Shown: positions 1 to 12,831, counted from the first letter of the stretch. The stretch is DNA of 64,000 nt from Harmothoe impar (GCA_947462335.1 OX381717.1:19211166-19275165), one strand, 5' to 3'. Program-made: numbers and translations. The notes: a model not told the origin generated them from the letters alone.

Positions 1-1009
1 CCCAGGCTGGTCTTCCCAGGAACAGTCACATATGTAAATTCATATGGCAGATATTTTTTTGCAATAAGTTGGTGTTTGACTTATTTTTGAGGTTTGGATA
101 TACTGCATATATCACAGTGAGATTGTTCAAATGCCGGCATCCAGCCTCCAAAGTTCAACTTAGAGACAGGGTATACCTTTTCTCTTTTAATCTTTAAATT
201 TAATACATGTACATAATACTTCACTGCAAAGGCGATCCAGTTTGATTATGGGCATTTAGGGAGAAAAAAGCAGCCTTGCACCTCGTTCTTAATTGTCAAG
301 GACAAATAACTTAATAACCATGTTACATGTCACAAATAACTTAATAACCATGTTACATGGTAGTCTGGCAAAGCTTGAAGACAGGCCTACCTGTTTCCCC
401 ATGGGGTGTTTATATCAGCATGTGAAAGTTTAAAGAATTTTTTTGAGTTTATAGATGTATTTTATTTGATTGGATCATCTTCGAAAAATACATGTACATC
501 GTCAAATTGCATGGGTGCAGGGCCTGTGGTAAATTTCCACTGGAGATCTAACCGATGCTTGCTGGTGTTCATCTGGTTCAATTGGTGCTTGTTAAAGATA
601 CATTACCACCTAAATCGACCCAAAATCAAGTTAAAAAATAAACCTAATGTAGACTTCCATTAGTCATTGCTTTATCAATTGACAGACCCTTTATCATAGG
701 AAATCCATTTATTATGACATATAAATGAAATACTGAATGGAGGGCTCTCTGGTAGACCTATGAATTCACTGTGAGAGCATAGTGTTTTGATTGTTCATAA
801 CACTCATTCTCATTTGTGTCGGCGGACAGCTATTCATTTGGGACAACATATTGTTTTTCTATTAGGCTAAATGGTGAGTAAGAGCCTCCAAAGTTTCCAC
901 ATGGCCAAGCAGTTATACATAGCATATAATCAACCTAGAATGAGAAAATCACCTGAAATTAGCTGGTATTGTATCTTTAAAGAAAATCAAGGTATAACAA
1001 AGTACCTAC
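1..1009. other. Intron 6 side of gene A1 (noncoding)
   Basis: No exon is visible here. On the minus strand the next expected exon of gene A1 is exon 7, which starts with Val-Trp in gene B, and it is not present, so it must lie left of the window. The stretch contains a tandem direct repeat at 303-360. Bases 781-945 resemble 2800-2940 (shared words such as GAGAGCCTCCAAA and AATCAACCTA), so they are copies of one interspersed repeat. Collinearity with the second block begins at about 945, matching about 27,500. Confidence 0.6.
303..360. repeat. Two-copy direct tandem repeat, unit about 30 bp
   Basis: ACAAATAACTTAATAACC followed by ATGTTACATG occurs twice back to back, at 303-330 and 333-360, without mismatch. 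It is a simple local duplication with no coding content. Confidence 0.85.
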
Positions 1010-4000
1010 TTGCATATCTGCCAGCCTGGAGAAGTCGGGAGTTATGAAGTAGCGGATACCTTGTCCAGCCCCTGTCTTCAGGCAGGCTTGTATCAGTAGG
1101 GCCAGCATCACCACGTATGGAAGAAGTGCCGTCACGTAACTCACCTGTTAATGAATAGTACCACAGTTTAACACTACACTCAAAAAGTAAACTTGTCTCT
1201 AGACTCTTCCAAGTGATGGTTATAAAATAAGTGAGTCAAAAACTCGTCTAAGTGACAAGGTAGCGGGTCTTCTAGCTGGAGATAGAAGACCCGCTTGGCA
1301 TGTGCCAGTCCAAAACCCGACATTTGCCAGCTCCAGATCCTATTTGTGGGATGGTGACCTGATAGGTTGGACAACTTTTGACTCTTTTATTTCATGATAG
1401 TCACTTCAACGAGTATGGAGACAAGTTTACTTTTTCAGTGTAGCATCCAACCAGCGTGGTCATAGCAGCACTTTTGTGTATTTGATTAAAATCTTGGATT
1501 CTCATTATACTCACATCAGTCAATTTGTTTAATCAGCCAGAAACCAGAAAAAGAACACCACATGAGTGTACATTTCATCTGAGCACTCTTCATTTGAGCA
1601 AAGTTCCTAAATTATATACAAGCAATTAATTTGAAATAAATCCAGTAAACATGTAATTCAGTGAACATAACATAATGGTTATATGATTTATGGCGATTCC
1701 AGGAAGTTGTGTTTTTGATTAATATTCAATAATCTTACTACATCTTCATCGTTTAATTGGTCATCCACTTGAACTTCAATTTAGATTAATAGAAAAAATG
1801 GTATGTTTCAGGTAACATGGAAAGAAAATGTAGGGTCGGTAGGTCAGATTTAGTTTTGTTTTAAATTTTTTTTTTAAACCTGAAAGTACTAGCCATCCTC
1901 TCCGAAGACCCTAAAATTGACCGAAAAAGGGTTAGAAATACGAGAATTTCGTCAATATTGCATAATAAAGGTAGGGTCGGCCCTGCTTTGATAGGGTCTG
2001 CCTGAAATATACCATTTGTTCTTTTGGCCTTAGCTAATGGAAAATGGGGCTTATGATCATATGTAACCTACCTTCCCCCATGATTTGGGTCCCATGCTAA
2101 GTGCCAGCACTATTAGGGTCCATGCCAGCAGCAGACACACAGCTAGACGCCACTCTATACCTCCTATGTCATCTATACCATTAGACAGGCCCAACACAAC
2201 TCTACTGAAAATTGAGATTAAGAAATAAACCACGTTAATAACAAAGTTAGTAAGTGGTTCTGGTTGTGTATTGGTAAATAGTCTTGTTTTCTCATCATAT
2301 ACCCTTTAAGGACCATGCCATCCTTAAAGGGTTAGGGAGTGTTCATTTATTAATTACAGGGGTGTGTGTGAGATTTTCACTTTTTAAGCCCCCCCCCCTC
2401 GAAAGCGTGTGGAACATTTCGTGCCCCCCCTTGCTGAAGGCGGTGAACAATTTTCGCCCCCCTCCTTTTGAACTATAGTAATGCGCTGGCTTTTTTGCTA
2501 GAAAGGGCTTAAATTTTAACGCCTCCCCTCAGGAAGGGTTGGAAAATATTACGCCTCCCCCCCTGTAACTAATAAATGAACACTCCCTTAAGTAGCATGT
2601 ACAGAGTTGAATATCAGTTAAAACGCACCAATGTTGAATTATAAAATCACATTGCAATTGCTTTCATTAACTATTTCCTTGTGTTTGACATCATTCCCTA
2701 TGGCAGGAATAGACTGAACATAGTGATTCCATTCAGGTTGTTGTGTTGTGATTGCAGGCTAAATCCAATGGTGTTATGATGCACCCCTAACAGGTCTTGA
2801 TTTCTGCGAGCAGAGAGTTATTCATTTGTGACAGTATATTGTAGTTTTAGTATACCGAATGATGAATGAGAGCCTCCAAACTTCCCATACCCGCATGCAA
2901 TCATATCGATCATGTAATCAACCTAAAATGGGAAAATCACCTTTAGAAAATGAACTGACATATCGTAATCAACCTAATAAGCGCCCTCCCCCTAATAAGC
3001 ACCCCCGCCCTTTTTCACATCTTTTCGAGAATTTTTTATTTGTTCCTCAGATTTTGTTACTGTTTTACACCTTTATGTTACATGGAGCATTTAATACCTG
3101 TGCAGGTGTAAGGCCAAGCTAAGTGTGAAGGTATAGAGGTGTGTAGAAGCATTGTAGAGGTCACTGAAGTGAGCAAGTAGTCTATATAACAGAGCTATCA
3201 GGGGCGTTTATTAGAATGGATATTTAAGGCTTATTTTTCCTCTTATATTTTTTAAGCCCCCAGGCCGCTTATCACATCGAATACGGTTGTAGCTTTAAGT
3301 AAGCTTACTGGAAGTACTCGTCACTGGGAGTCCGGCCGGGGGCTTGATCCCAGGAGTTGAAGACGTTGTCGGGGTTGAGCACTGGTATACACGTTGAGTT
3401 CATCCAGTCCCAGTTGCCTCCAGCGTTATCACAGGCCCGGCTCTCATCCATACAGTCTGACATACAAGGGAAAGTAGGATGATACATTTTAAAACCCAAC
3501 TAAGAGTTAGGCAGGCCCATAACGCCGTTCATAGGCTATGCGCCAGGAGGTTTTAAAAAATCTTTATACAAAAAAAATTGGGAGAACTCCAGCTGGAATC
3601 AGAATTGGAGTGATGTAAGGGACTAGAGGAGGGAGGTGATGGAGGAGAAGTAAGACTATTGATTTTGTAGAATTTGGAACTTGTGTCATTAAAGTGGCAT
3701 AATCACCAAGTGTATGCCACTCACAATTCTAGTACTGTTCTAGTCTACTATGTGGTTAAGTGTGAGTGGTGAGAATGTCCCTTTAAGGCAACATTGTACA
3801 TGTAGGCCTCCCTTGAAGAGGGGGCCCTTTGGTATATGAAGGTTCCGATTTCAGGTGAGACAATGATTGAAGTAAGACATAACAAGAATGGGGTGCAAGA
3901 ACATGACAGGATAAACAATGACATCAAGTGTGGTGAAGAAATAATGGTATCATGCCTGAATGGGCTGGTTATCACACAAGGAGTTTATGTATGGCAGCCA

Positions 4001-7000
4001 AGAGCTTTACAATGTTTAGGCTCATAAGAGGAAAATCTTTAGCCTTTACGGGCTGCATACTTTAAATGTAGATATTACAGCGCTGTACATATTTTCGTGA
4101 TTTTCACTTTTTTTTGAATCCGCAGAAATATATAGAAAACAAATATTTATAAAGTATCAAATTAAAATACCAAATGTAGGAAATCTGCGGATTTAAATCC
4201 ACGCTAAATTGTACTTTTTAGCAAATCTGCGGAAATTTATAGTACCAAAAATATTTATGTTTACAGTAGTGAATCATTGTATTGCCACCTGAACACTGCA
4301 ATATTTTTTTGGATATATAGATCTTAGGCATGTTCATTGATGCATTGATGCATCATGTAAGCAAAACGCGTAGCATTTTAACGTACTATGTCATCCTTAA
4401 AAGTTTAAAATTTGAAAGACAAACTCAAATTATTTACCGCCGGTGTTCCATTCATGGATGCAGCTCGCCCAGGGTAGTTCAGCAGAGAAGGAGGCCGCGA
4501 TGTAATACATGGAGTAGGCCATGAACATGACAAAGTAGGTGTTAAACAGGAAGCTGACGATGCACATACTCCACCCCACACCTAAAACGATAAACCGTGT
4601 CATGTATGGCCATGTCTCATGAGATTGATTCAAATGAAAAGTGTTTGACCAGGTGTAGTCTTTTGCCAGCAAGTTTCAAAAGGGCTGAAATGGGGGCTAT
4701 GTACACCAAAATGGGGGGAAAAGGTTAATGGATATTCTAGCACTGTATACTACAAACTTCCTGGCATTTCTGTGCACATAACCCCCATTTCAGCCCTTCT
4801 GAAACTTGCTGCTTAAAGACTTTACACCCGGTCAAAACCTACACCTGGTCAAAGACTACACAGAGGCAAATATCAGAGTCACCCAATGTCGCCATAACCA
4901 CTCTCAGACAAAGGTCAGACACTGCTGGACTATAATAGATGGGTCAAGGGCCATTCTAGTGAGGGTCAGGCTAGGGTGGACATTCAATAACAGGCTGGAC
5001 TTTGGCAAACTTGCTTGAAAGTCTGGCCATGCTGGATCCTCATGCCATAGTCTGGCAATGCTGGACTCTGGGGAGAGTCTCTTTCAGCCTGCAAGAGTCC
5101 AGCATTGTCAGACTGTGGCATGAGGATCCAGCATGGCCAGACTTTCAAGCAAGTCCAGCCTGTTATTGAATGTCCAGCCTAGCCTGACCCTCACTAGAAC
5201 GGCCCTTGACCCATCTATTATAGTCCAGCAGTGTACACCCAGTCAAAAACGTTTCACATGTATCAATCTCATGGGACACAGCTATATGCGGTGCACCTCA
5301 TTAGCGCAATATCTTATGCTTCAAGAAGAAGATGTCAGGGGAAATCCTATTCTTTATCCAAAGATATGGACGTCCCTGGTCCCCTAGGGGATGCTTCTTA
5401 AGATAGCTAACCCTAAGCCTAACCCTAGTTGTTATCAGAGAGAACTAAGCTAAGCCCAACGCCCTACCCTAACAATTGAGCAGGACTCCAATATACCTAC
5501 ACAGAGGCAAATATCAGAGTCACCCAATGTCGCCAATACTACTCTCAGGCAAGGGTCAGGCACTGCTGGACTATAATAGATGGGTCAAGGGCCATTCTAG
5601 TGAGGGTCAGGCTAGGCTGGACATTCAATAACAGGCTGGACCTTGGCAAACTTGCTTGAAAGTCTGGCCATGCTGGATCCTCATGCCATAGTCTGGCAAT
5701 GCTGGACTCTTGGAAGAGTCTCTATCAGCCTGCAAGAGTCCAGCATTGCCAGACTATGGCATGAGGATCCAGCATGGCCAGACTTTCAAGCACGTTTGCC
5801 AAGGTCCAGCCTGTTATTGAATGTCCAGCCTCGCCTGACCCTCACTAGAATGGCCCTTGACCCATCTATTATAGTCCAGCAGTGCCTGACCCTTGTATGA
5901 GAGTAGTATTGGCGACATTGGGTGACTCTGATATTTGCCTCTGTGTACAGTAGGTAAATATCATATATTACTGTTTATGTCTATAATACTCCAACCTATA
6001 CCTACAATGATAAACAATGTCGTGTTTGTCTATAGTTTCACACCTACAATGGTAAAAATGGTGCGTGCAATCATTCTAAATAGCAAGATGTACATGGTGT
6101 TAGGACTGGAGGCCCCCAGGACACTTGGCCCCCTGACAATTGGCCACCTGATTTGTGGCCCCCTGACAGTTGGCCCCCGGGACAAATGGCCCCCCCCGGG
6201 CCAAATGTCAGGGGGCCAAATGTCAGGGGGCCAAGTGTCCGGTGGGCCAGGAGCCCTGGAATCGTTTAATTTTTACCATTGTAGGTATACTCCATTTGAT
6301 ACCTACAATGGTAATAATCAAACACATATATCTGTAATAATCCACTCTAGATCTACAAGGGTAAACAATGACATCTGTGTTGCAATACTTCAACAGTTAC
6401 CTACAATTATACCATAACTTCTTTGATCAGATTAAACTTCCAACCTAACCTAAGCTGAAACTGAAATGGTGGGAGTCATCTGAGTCATACTGTACTCCAA
6501 ATAAGTGCATGCATCTTCATTATAAATATTTGCTCCGTCCGACATTATACCTACAATGATAAGCAGAGACCAGTCAATTTGCAGTGAATCGATTGATACC
6601 TGTTAGGGATGATGCTTAAATAAATGGACGGAAAATTTGAAAAAATCTTTGAGGATTGTACACCTTTGTTGGATAGTTAAACATAATATAGGACCATTCA
6701 AGGATAATTATAGTACATTGTGTGCAAAATGATTATGGACATACAGCATTTATTTCATGTGGAGAACCAAAGTTACTATGCTTAATTACTGACATGGCTG
6801 TTCTCCGCTCTCCCCGGGGAGAAACTGATGCCCATTCTCTATGGGCTGTTTCTCCATGATGGCGTCCATAAAATAGCTATGAAACCAATCTTTAAATATC
6901 GTTTTTGAATATGATTTATTAATTATTACATGAAATAAACACAGAGATCCACTCTGATCAGTCTGAATTCCTGGTTTCTCCACGTGTGGTACCTGAGATC

Positions 7001-10000
7001 GACGGAGCAGAGTGTGATATGATCCAAGGTACCACTTATGGAGAAACCCTTCACTCAGACAGATCAAATGTTGTGGATCTCTGTTTATATTGCGACAGAT
7101 GATGAAGGATATGTCAGAGATATAAAGCTTTACCTTGAAAGATTGGACAGAGGTTCCACACCCCAAATGGTCCCCTACGTCCATACTGCCCGAGTGCAAG
7201 GTCCATCGTAACCAGCGGGAACCCGATCACGATGAGCATCAACACAAAGGGGATCAGGAAGGCTCCTGTATGAAGTATAAGCATCATGAAATTTGATTAA
7301 GCATCAACAGAAATACACATAAATTTTAACTATGTGTGGGCAAGCATCAACTATAGTTGATGCCATGGCTAGTGGAGCAACAACTATAGTAAGCATTTAA
7401 TTGTAACTCTATGGGATTTAGGAAAGGCTTGGCACAAGGAAGGTTCCTGTGAAAATGGCCTGCCCCCACAGGTAATCTATAGCCTGAAATGCTTAAGGCA
7501 ATGGAGAAGTCCACAAGGGCTAGTTCATGCCCTTTACCACTAGATGGCAGGGCAGTAATAGCAGCTTAGCAGGGCCACTGTTCAATTGAAACCTATACAA
7601 GTAATTCATTCTCTGGATAGTTTATTTAGTGTTTGATATCTCTCCAAGTATTTTATTGTTTAAAGGGCACATAACAGATATTGAGTAACACTTAATATTG
7701 CTTCAATAAGTTCAATATGCAGAGCTGTTGACATCTTCAGATGATAGAAACTCATAGCACAGGATGCAGCTTCATCCACTATCCAGGGTCTGTGGCCACC
7801 TGGCGGCTGGCTGCAGAACTAAACTTGGAGGACCTCATTATGACACATAGGTCAGTAATGACCTCCCTTTTGTTGTCAATAAAAGCTATCATTAACTATG
7901 ACATACACAAATTAAGGCTTAAAACAATAACATGAAGGCAATGTTGTAATTATCAATGAGAACTGGAGACACATTGCAATGAAAATGACAGCAGTTGTGT
8001 GTACATGGTAAATCAAATTACATATATAACAAGTGGGATAATATGGGGGTAAAACACTGCTGGCTCAGTCTCATGAGTTTGTAACAATTCAAACGTCTTT
8101 GACCGGTGGCATCTTTGACGGGTGGCGTCTTTGACGGGTGGCGTCTTTGACCGGTGGCGTCTTTGACCGGTGGCGTCTTTGACCGGGTATGTGATTAAAA
8201 TGAAGAAAAAAGTAGTATATAGTAAATAAATTTAAGCTTCAACTTCTTCATGTGATAAACAGTCTATGGTTGTTTTACCCAATTAAATTTTTTTATTTTA
8301 ATGCACATATTAAGGGTTCCTTTTGGGCTTTTTTTCTTCAGCCCGTCAAAGACGTCACCGGTCAAAGAAGATGCCGGTCAAAGACGTTTCAACTGTTACA
8401 AACTCATGAGACTGAGCCAGTAACATAAATATATGAAATATATCAATTTTAAATAATGCCTCGAAATGATGTGTTATAACATATTATACAATAAATTTAC
8501 CCATTTCTTTACTATACACTACCTTTTTCTTCATTTTAATCACATACCCGGTCAAAGACGCCACCGGTCAAAGATGCCACCGGTCAAAGACGCCACCGGT
8601 CAAAGACGTTTGAACTGTTACAAACTCATGAGACTGAGCCTGCTGGATAAAGGACAGTGTTAATGGCTTGTGGCAATAAATGGGTTCAACATGACGACCT
8701 AAGGGCCAAGCCATTTGGTATCATCAATATCCTGGATGAGGGCTGTATTTGCGACAAGGGTCACGCCCATAAAAGTACTATGAGACAAACTTTTTTTTTT
8801 TCACAATTTGTAGCGAAAGAAAAAGGTTTTTATAGGTTTTCTATTTTCTTTTTGATAGTACCCTTGTCGGCGTATGGTGGCCCTTGCCATCCATCATACG
8901 TATTAGGCCAGTTGGGATTAGCTGAAAGTCAAGCCTTGGCAAAAAGCATATCCCACATACTCTTGAAAGGCATATCTTGCAGAGTCGTACAGCTTCATTC
9001 CTTTAAATGGCAACTTCAACTATATTTACTATGTAAAAGTCTGGAACCAATATTGCATCCTTCAAGATCCATTATAACTGCATTATTGATACTGTGCACA
9101 GCAGTACATCTCGTACACTGCATGAGATATCCTCAGGACTACGGGAGACATGTCTTTTAAAACTATGCAATGTATGCCTTTGGACAAGGCTTTCTCTTCG
9201 GTTTATGACATTTTGACCATAGTATGCCTCCTAGCCTTCTGTCGCAAATAAGTAACTGGGTGCTTTTCAATTTGGCGGGGCACTTACACAGACGCTTATA
9301 CAATACAAGACAGGCACCTATACCCCTGGCGCTTATTCAAAACCAGCGCTCTTTCAAGACCAGACCCTTTATCCCGACGGTATGGTATTCCCCTAATATC
9401 AAACTGGCACCTTAGCTCATGTATACAATAATTGCTGTAAATTTACCATTAGGCATCATTATGTCAATTATCTAAAGGTCAACCATGTCCCTTTATGAGC
9501 CGCATGATAATTTTATGAATGCCATCTACCATTTGATGCACCATGCATCCTATCCCTAGTAACTCACTCCGAATACCGCATTTGTGCACCATGCCTACAG
9601 GCTGGTACACTCCTGCATGATTGGCATCATGCCTGATTGCTGAACTTAATCATGGCAACATTACATAACTATCAAGGGCATACTGCATTAAACCACCATG
9701 TGGTCCTTACAGGGTTAATTGGCACCCACATGGATAATACTTGTATCAGTGTCAGAGTAATATAACATCAGACAGTGGTGTTATAATGTACAGCAAGAGT
9801 CTAGGTCAGAGGTCGTGCCCAGACGAAAACAGAGTAGGGCAGAGTGACACTATTATATGGGAGGCTGATATATGTTTATCCTGGAGCCTGACATTGTTTT
9901 CAGACTAACCCCTATCGGTGTGCACACAGGAAAAAGAAACAGCGTCAAAGGGGGAGTCCAGGTTGCCTCCAGAATGACTCCCCTCTTTAGGGGAGCCCAG

Positions 10001-12745
10001 GCTGCCCATTACTCCCCCAGGTGACTCCCTGGCCTACCTAAGGGAGTCACCTGGGGGGGTCACATAGTTCCCTGACTCACCTAAGGGTGTCACATAAGGA
10101 CCTGGGCTCCTCTAAAAGAGGGGGGGGGCATTCTGGAGGCAGCCTGGACTCCCTAAAATTTAACGCTGTTTCTTTTCTCTGTGCACCCATCAGATTTTGG
10201 GTGCTGTCCCCCCCCCTTACAACTTTATCCCCTTTCGGCCACTCCTGTAATGATTCTTGACTCTCATGATGGATTAGCTTGCCAGTCATGCATTCATAAA
10301 TCATGCTGACTGCATTATAATGCACAAATGCAATTGTAACCATGTATGTACATAATGACATGCCAGACTATTTTATTGTGCCACCCTCAAATGGTTCAGT
10401 TGATGGCTAAAAGCATTCCTTCTGGTTGCAATGCCAGAGGGGTTGGTATAAACTTCGCCAGAAACAGAAGCCGCAAATATAGAGAACCGTTCTGCCTACT
10501 TCAATTCCCCTCAAATGTTTTAGAAAGGGTGTGTGATAGCTCCCATATGGCATCCTTAGTTAAGTGTCTTCATCTAGGATGATTATCCCATCCATAACAG
10601 ATTACTGAATCAACCTTTAAGAATATTTGAACAATCATATATTGGCAACAAATAGATGACCCTCGATTAATATTTCTATTTCCATAGTTCTTATTGAGTG
10701 AGGGTATTATGCAAACAGCTCCGCCTCAACAATGATAATGGTGTACGGTGTACAACTGAATCTCCCATCCTAAGGCGAGCCCGAACGCTGGATGATGCTA
10801 ATGCCCCATAATAGCGGCATCTCATTTGCATTAGGTTCCCTCACCTCAGATCAATAAAAAAATCCTTCAAAGAATTATATCAAGTAGATGGATCCAATGG
10901 GTTAAAAATACCCTCCAGTGTCTTTAGAGTTCAGTTGGTGGAAAAATCCTCCCCTTCGGGTTAATAGCTGTAGTGAAGAAGGTCCCGGATTATCCAGGCC
11001 TGCTTTCTATGAAAAGTGTATTATTTTTACATGCTTTTTGAAGCCACTTTTGACACACTTTTGTATTGTAACACACTACACGCTACTCAAAGTGTGTTAC
11101 TCTTTAAATGCATGTTCCCACAACACACATATTTTCGAGTGTGCTCATGTCATCTACAGCCTTCTTCTGATTCTTGAATTATATGTATTCGTATTGTAAC
11201 AAGTATGTGCTTGCCCTCTTGCTTATGTTTATGCATATTAAACTTCATACACCCCATCCCAACTGGAGGGGGATGCAGGCCGGCTTATATATACAGAGAG
11301 TGGCACACCCTAATCCCCTTCCTACCCCATCCAGGCAATCCAGAGATAACCTACTCCACCGTTATCCCTTGTTTACTTGCCATTCGAGAGCTATGATGAT
11401 AAATTTTATGATGGAATGGATGTTTACTCAAATGTGACCTGTGATCTTATGCAGGCAATAACAGTTACCATTCCAATTACTGTCAAACTCAGCCTATGGA
11501 ACAGCCCACCTATCAGTCGAATGTTAGTTTAAAAGTAGACATTTAGCGTCAGTAAACATGTTTAAGACCCCTCTCATGAGCCGAATTGGGCTTTTTTGGG
11601 GCGAGATTGTTTTGTCTTCTCATTTTTCTCCCCCCCCCCCATGGGATATCCCATTGGTAGTTATATTGTGAAAATGGCATCAATGATTAAGCTTATGCAC
11701 TTAGCTTTACAGTTCTTCTTATGGATATAATGTAAGCCAGTCTAGCCAGGAGGAAAGGATAATTCCTGCACCCTCACATGCAGCATCCTTTCTGTTTGGA
11801 TAGTGACACTTGTATTTAGGGAGTGGTTATTCTTTAACAACAGGGGGTCGGTCTATGGATTTTCGTGCGAGTGGGTTGAAATTGTGTTGCCCTCCTCCCT
11901 TAGGCAAGTTGAAATTGAGTGTGGCCAACCCCTTTAAGCTATAGTAACGCATGGGGTTCTTTGCTAACAAGGGGTGCAATATCTTTGATCCCTCCCTCAG
12001 GTGGGGTCCAAATTAATTTGGTTCTCCCCAAATCTACCAACCCCCCCTCCTTTTTGTTGTTAGAAAATGACCACTCCCGTATAGAATGTAATTGGGGTAC
12101 GCGATGACGATCTCCCCTAGCTAGGGAGATGGTGTACAATAACATTGTTGTACCAAATGGAAGTTCTGGCACACTATCAAATAAATTCACATTATGGATG
12201 CATTGCTGACACTCTGCCCTACTTACGACCCCTAGCTATAAAACATGATTGGGGTTATGGCAGCTGATGAAGGGTGTAGGGATGCTCACATGGCATATAT
12301 GTATACATGTATGGGGTAGATTAACAGTCAAGTTAATTTGAATATCTTCAGTGTTACCAGTAGTTATGTATGTGAGAACTGGAAATGAATAGTTGTATAA
12401 ATATTATACATATGTAGTATATGTTTATTTATTACATTTGAACCAATTTCTAAAGGTCTACTCTATTAGAATAGTTCATAGATTGCAAAAAATATATTTA
12501 GAGAGATCCATTCTCTCGGGCATCTGTCTATATAATATTATTTGTCAGTCTTAAAAAAAGGATATACCAGCCACATACTTACCCCCTCCATTCCTGTAGG
12601 CTATATACGGGAACCTCCATACATTGCCCAGGCCTACAGTAGAACTTATAGCAACCATGAAGAAGTCCAGTTTGTTGTCAAACATGCTGGTCTTCTCCTT
12701 GCCATCTTCATCTCTACTCCTTGATCTCTGAGGCTTTGTCTCCAT
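1010..12745 (-). CDS. SLC6-family transporter gene A1, exons 1-6 (partial, runs off left edge)
   Basis: The 5' half of a Na+/Cl--coupled plasma-membrane transporter of the SLC6 family. Exons on the minus strand: 1, 12583-12745; 2, 7134-7265; 3, 4438-4581; 4, 3309-3456; 5, 2072-2204; 6, 1010-1144. All have GT donors and AG acceptors and join in phase to 855 nt (285 codons). Exon 1 starts METKPQR and carries TM1 with [11 protein letters not shown] and NGGGAF. Exon 2 is TM2, exon 3 TM3, exons 3-4 the second extracellular loop with conserved cysteines and an N-S-T glycosylation sequon, exon 5 TM4 and exon 6 TM5. Gly at the position of the monoamine-binding Asp (SERT D98) argues for an amino-acid-type rather than monoamine substrate; the actual substrate is unknown. 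The LIPF motif in TM2 replaces the usual LPY. Exons 7-14 are not in the window on this side. The start is the first ATG before the conserved block, just after a CT-rich 5' tract. Confidence 0.88.
1173..1443. mobile_element. Inverted-repeat element (MITE-like) in intron 5 of A1
   Basis: The ends are inverted copies: CTACACTCAAAAAGTAAACT on the left and AGTTTACTTTTTCAGTGTAG on the right. A second inner hairpin pairs AGCGGGTCTTCTA with TAGAAGACCCGCT. No coding capacity is visible, as in a non-autonomous DNA element. A2 has the same element at about 27,730-28,018, where an internal segment around GTAACCTTACAGGTTAGAC is duplicated. Confidence 0.7.
2335..2587. mobile_element. PIF/Harbinger-like MITE with TTA target duplication (A1 intron 4)
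   Basis: Terminal inverted repeats GGGAGTGTTCATTTATTA and its complement flank a C-rich body, and TTA lies directly on both sides (2332-2334, 2588-2590). A 3-bp TWA duplication with a GGG-N-TGTT start is the known signature of the PIF/Harbinger superfamily; the family assignment is inferred. Collinear copy at 29611-29859, a second insertion at 40210-40478, and an older copy at about 11819-12078. Confidence 0.75.
4614..5277. mobile_element. Foldback element in intron 2 of A1, carrying a nested insertion
   Basis: The outer ends are inverted: GTCTCATGAGATTGATTCAA on the left and its near-complement ending CAATCTCATGGGAC on the right. Both arms include GGTCAAAGACTACACC-type units and a segment around GCTGAAATGGGGG. 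In A1 the right arm is split by the TA-flanked element at 4859-5233. The A2 copy (32180-32498) is uninterrupted and has five alternating GGTCAAA units. Confidence 0.75.
4859..5233. mobile_element. Palindromic TA-flanked element 1 (present in A1, absent in A2)
   Basis: A 375-bp insertion bounded by TA at 4857-4858 and 5234-5235. The empty site in A2 reads AAAGACTACACCCGG with a single TA. Its body is a near-perfect palindrome whose arms begin CACTGCTGGACTATAATAG (about 4919-5050 against 5102-5233). The left end carries an extra CACAGAGGCAAATATC segment that is missing on the right, so this copy is asymmetric compared with element 2. The TA duplication suggests Tc1/mariner-type integration (inference). 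Open frames inside it are shadows of the palindrome. Confidence 0.85.
5500..5945. mobile_element. Palindromic TA-flanked element 2 (present in A1, absent in A2)
   Basis: A 446-bp insertion flanked by TA (5498-5499, 5946-5947). The arms of about 215 bp are near-perfect inverted copies starting CACAGAGGCAAATATCAGAG and ending in its complement. The A2 site near 32,711 is empty. It is the full-length relative of element 1, only 266 bp away, and could extrude as a long hairpin. Confidence 0.88.
6119..6252. repeat. GGCCCCCTGACA inverted-repeat cluster
   Basis: Repeated words GGCCCCCTGACA and GGCCAAATGTCAGGGGG face each other around a CCCCCCCCGGG centre and form a long imperfect hairpin. A shortened copy in A2 lies at about 32,752-32,850. 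The sequence is noncoding. Confidence 0.65.
8062..8640. mobile_element. TIR element with 16-bp subterminal repeats, TSD TGCT (A1 only)
   Basis: A 579-bp insertion with terminal inverted repeats GGCTCAGTCTCATGAGTTTG and its complement, flanked by TGCT at 8058-8061 and 8641-8644. The A2 empty site near 34,633 reads CACTGCTGGATAAAGG with one TGCT. Each arm (about 150 bp) carries tandem 16-bp units CGTCTTTGACCGGTGG, about six on the left and four on the right. A third, partial right-arm copy sits internally at about 8337-8420. No transposase is visible, so it is non-autonomous. Confidence 0.9.
9919..10186. mobile_element. Palindromic MITE-like element
   Basis: Inverted ends around AGAAACAGCGT and ACGCTGTTTCT, with internal paired segments GACTCCC / GGGAGTC and GGCTCCTCT / GGGGAGCC. 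The whole 268 bp can fold on itself. The A2 copy is at about 36,401-36,643. No coding content. Confidence 0.7.
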
Positions 12746-12831
12746 GTTTTTTTTCTTTTTGTGTAGAATGAACAGTTGTCTCTCTATGTATGTGTATATC
12801 TGTATTGCTGTCTCTGTATCTATCTATTTCA

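Noticed and set aside
3748..4027. Short open frames on both strands in A1 intron 3
   Set aside because: The matching frame in A2 (31,424-31,648) differs by indels that change the frame, so it is not conserved as protein.
5401..5435. Telomere-like AACCCTAA words (also near 32,628)
   Set aside because: Only two or three imperfect units, collinear in both blocks, inside an ordinary intron. Not an interstitial telomere array.
4806..6417. Open frames of 70-160 codons in both strands
   Set aside because: They lie in palindromic TA elements and a GGCCCCC inverted cluster. The same protein words appear on both strands because the DNA is self-complementary.
8090..8610. CRISPR-like regular repeats
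   Set aside because: The 16-bp units are directly adjacent without unique spacers, lie in inverted transposon arms, and the genome is animal.
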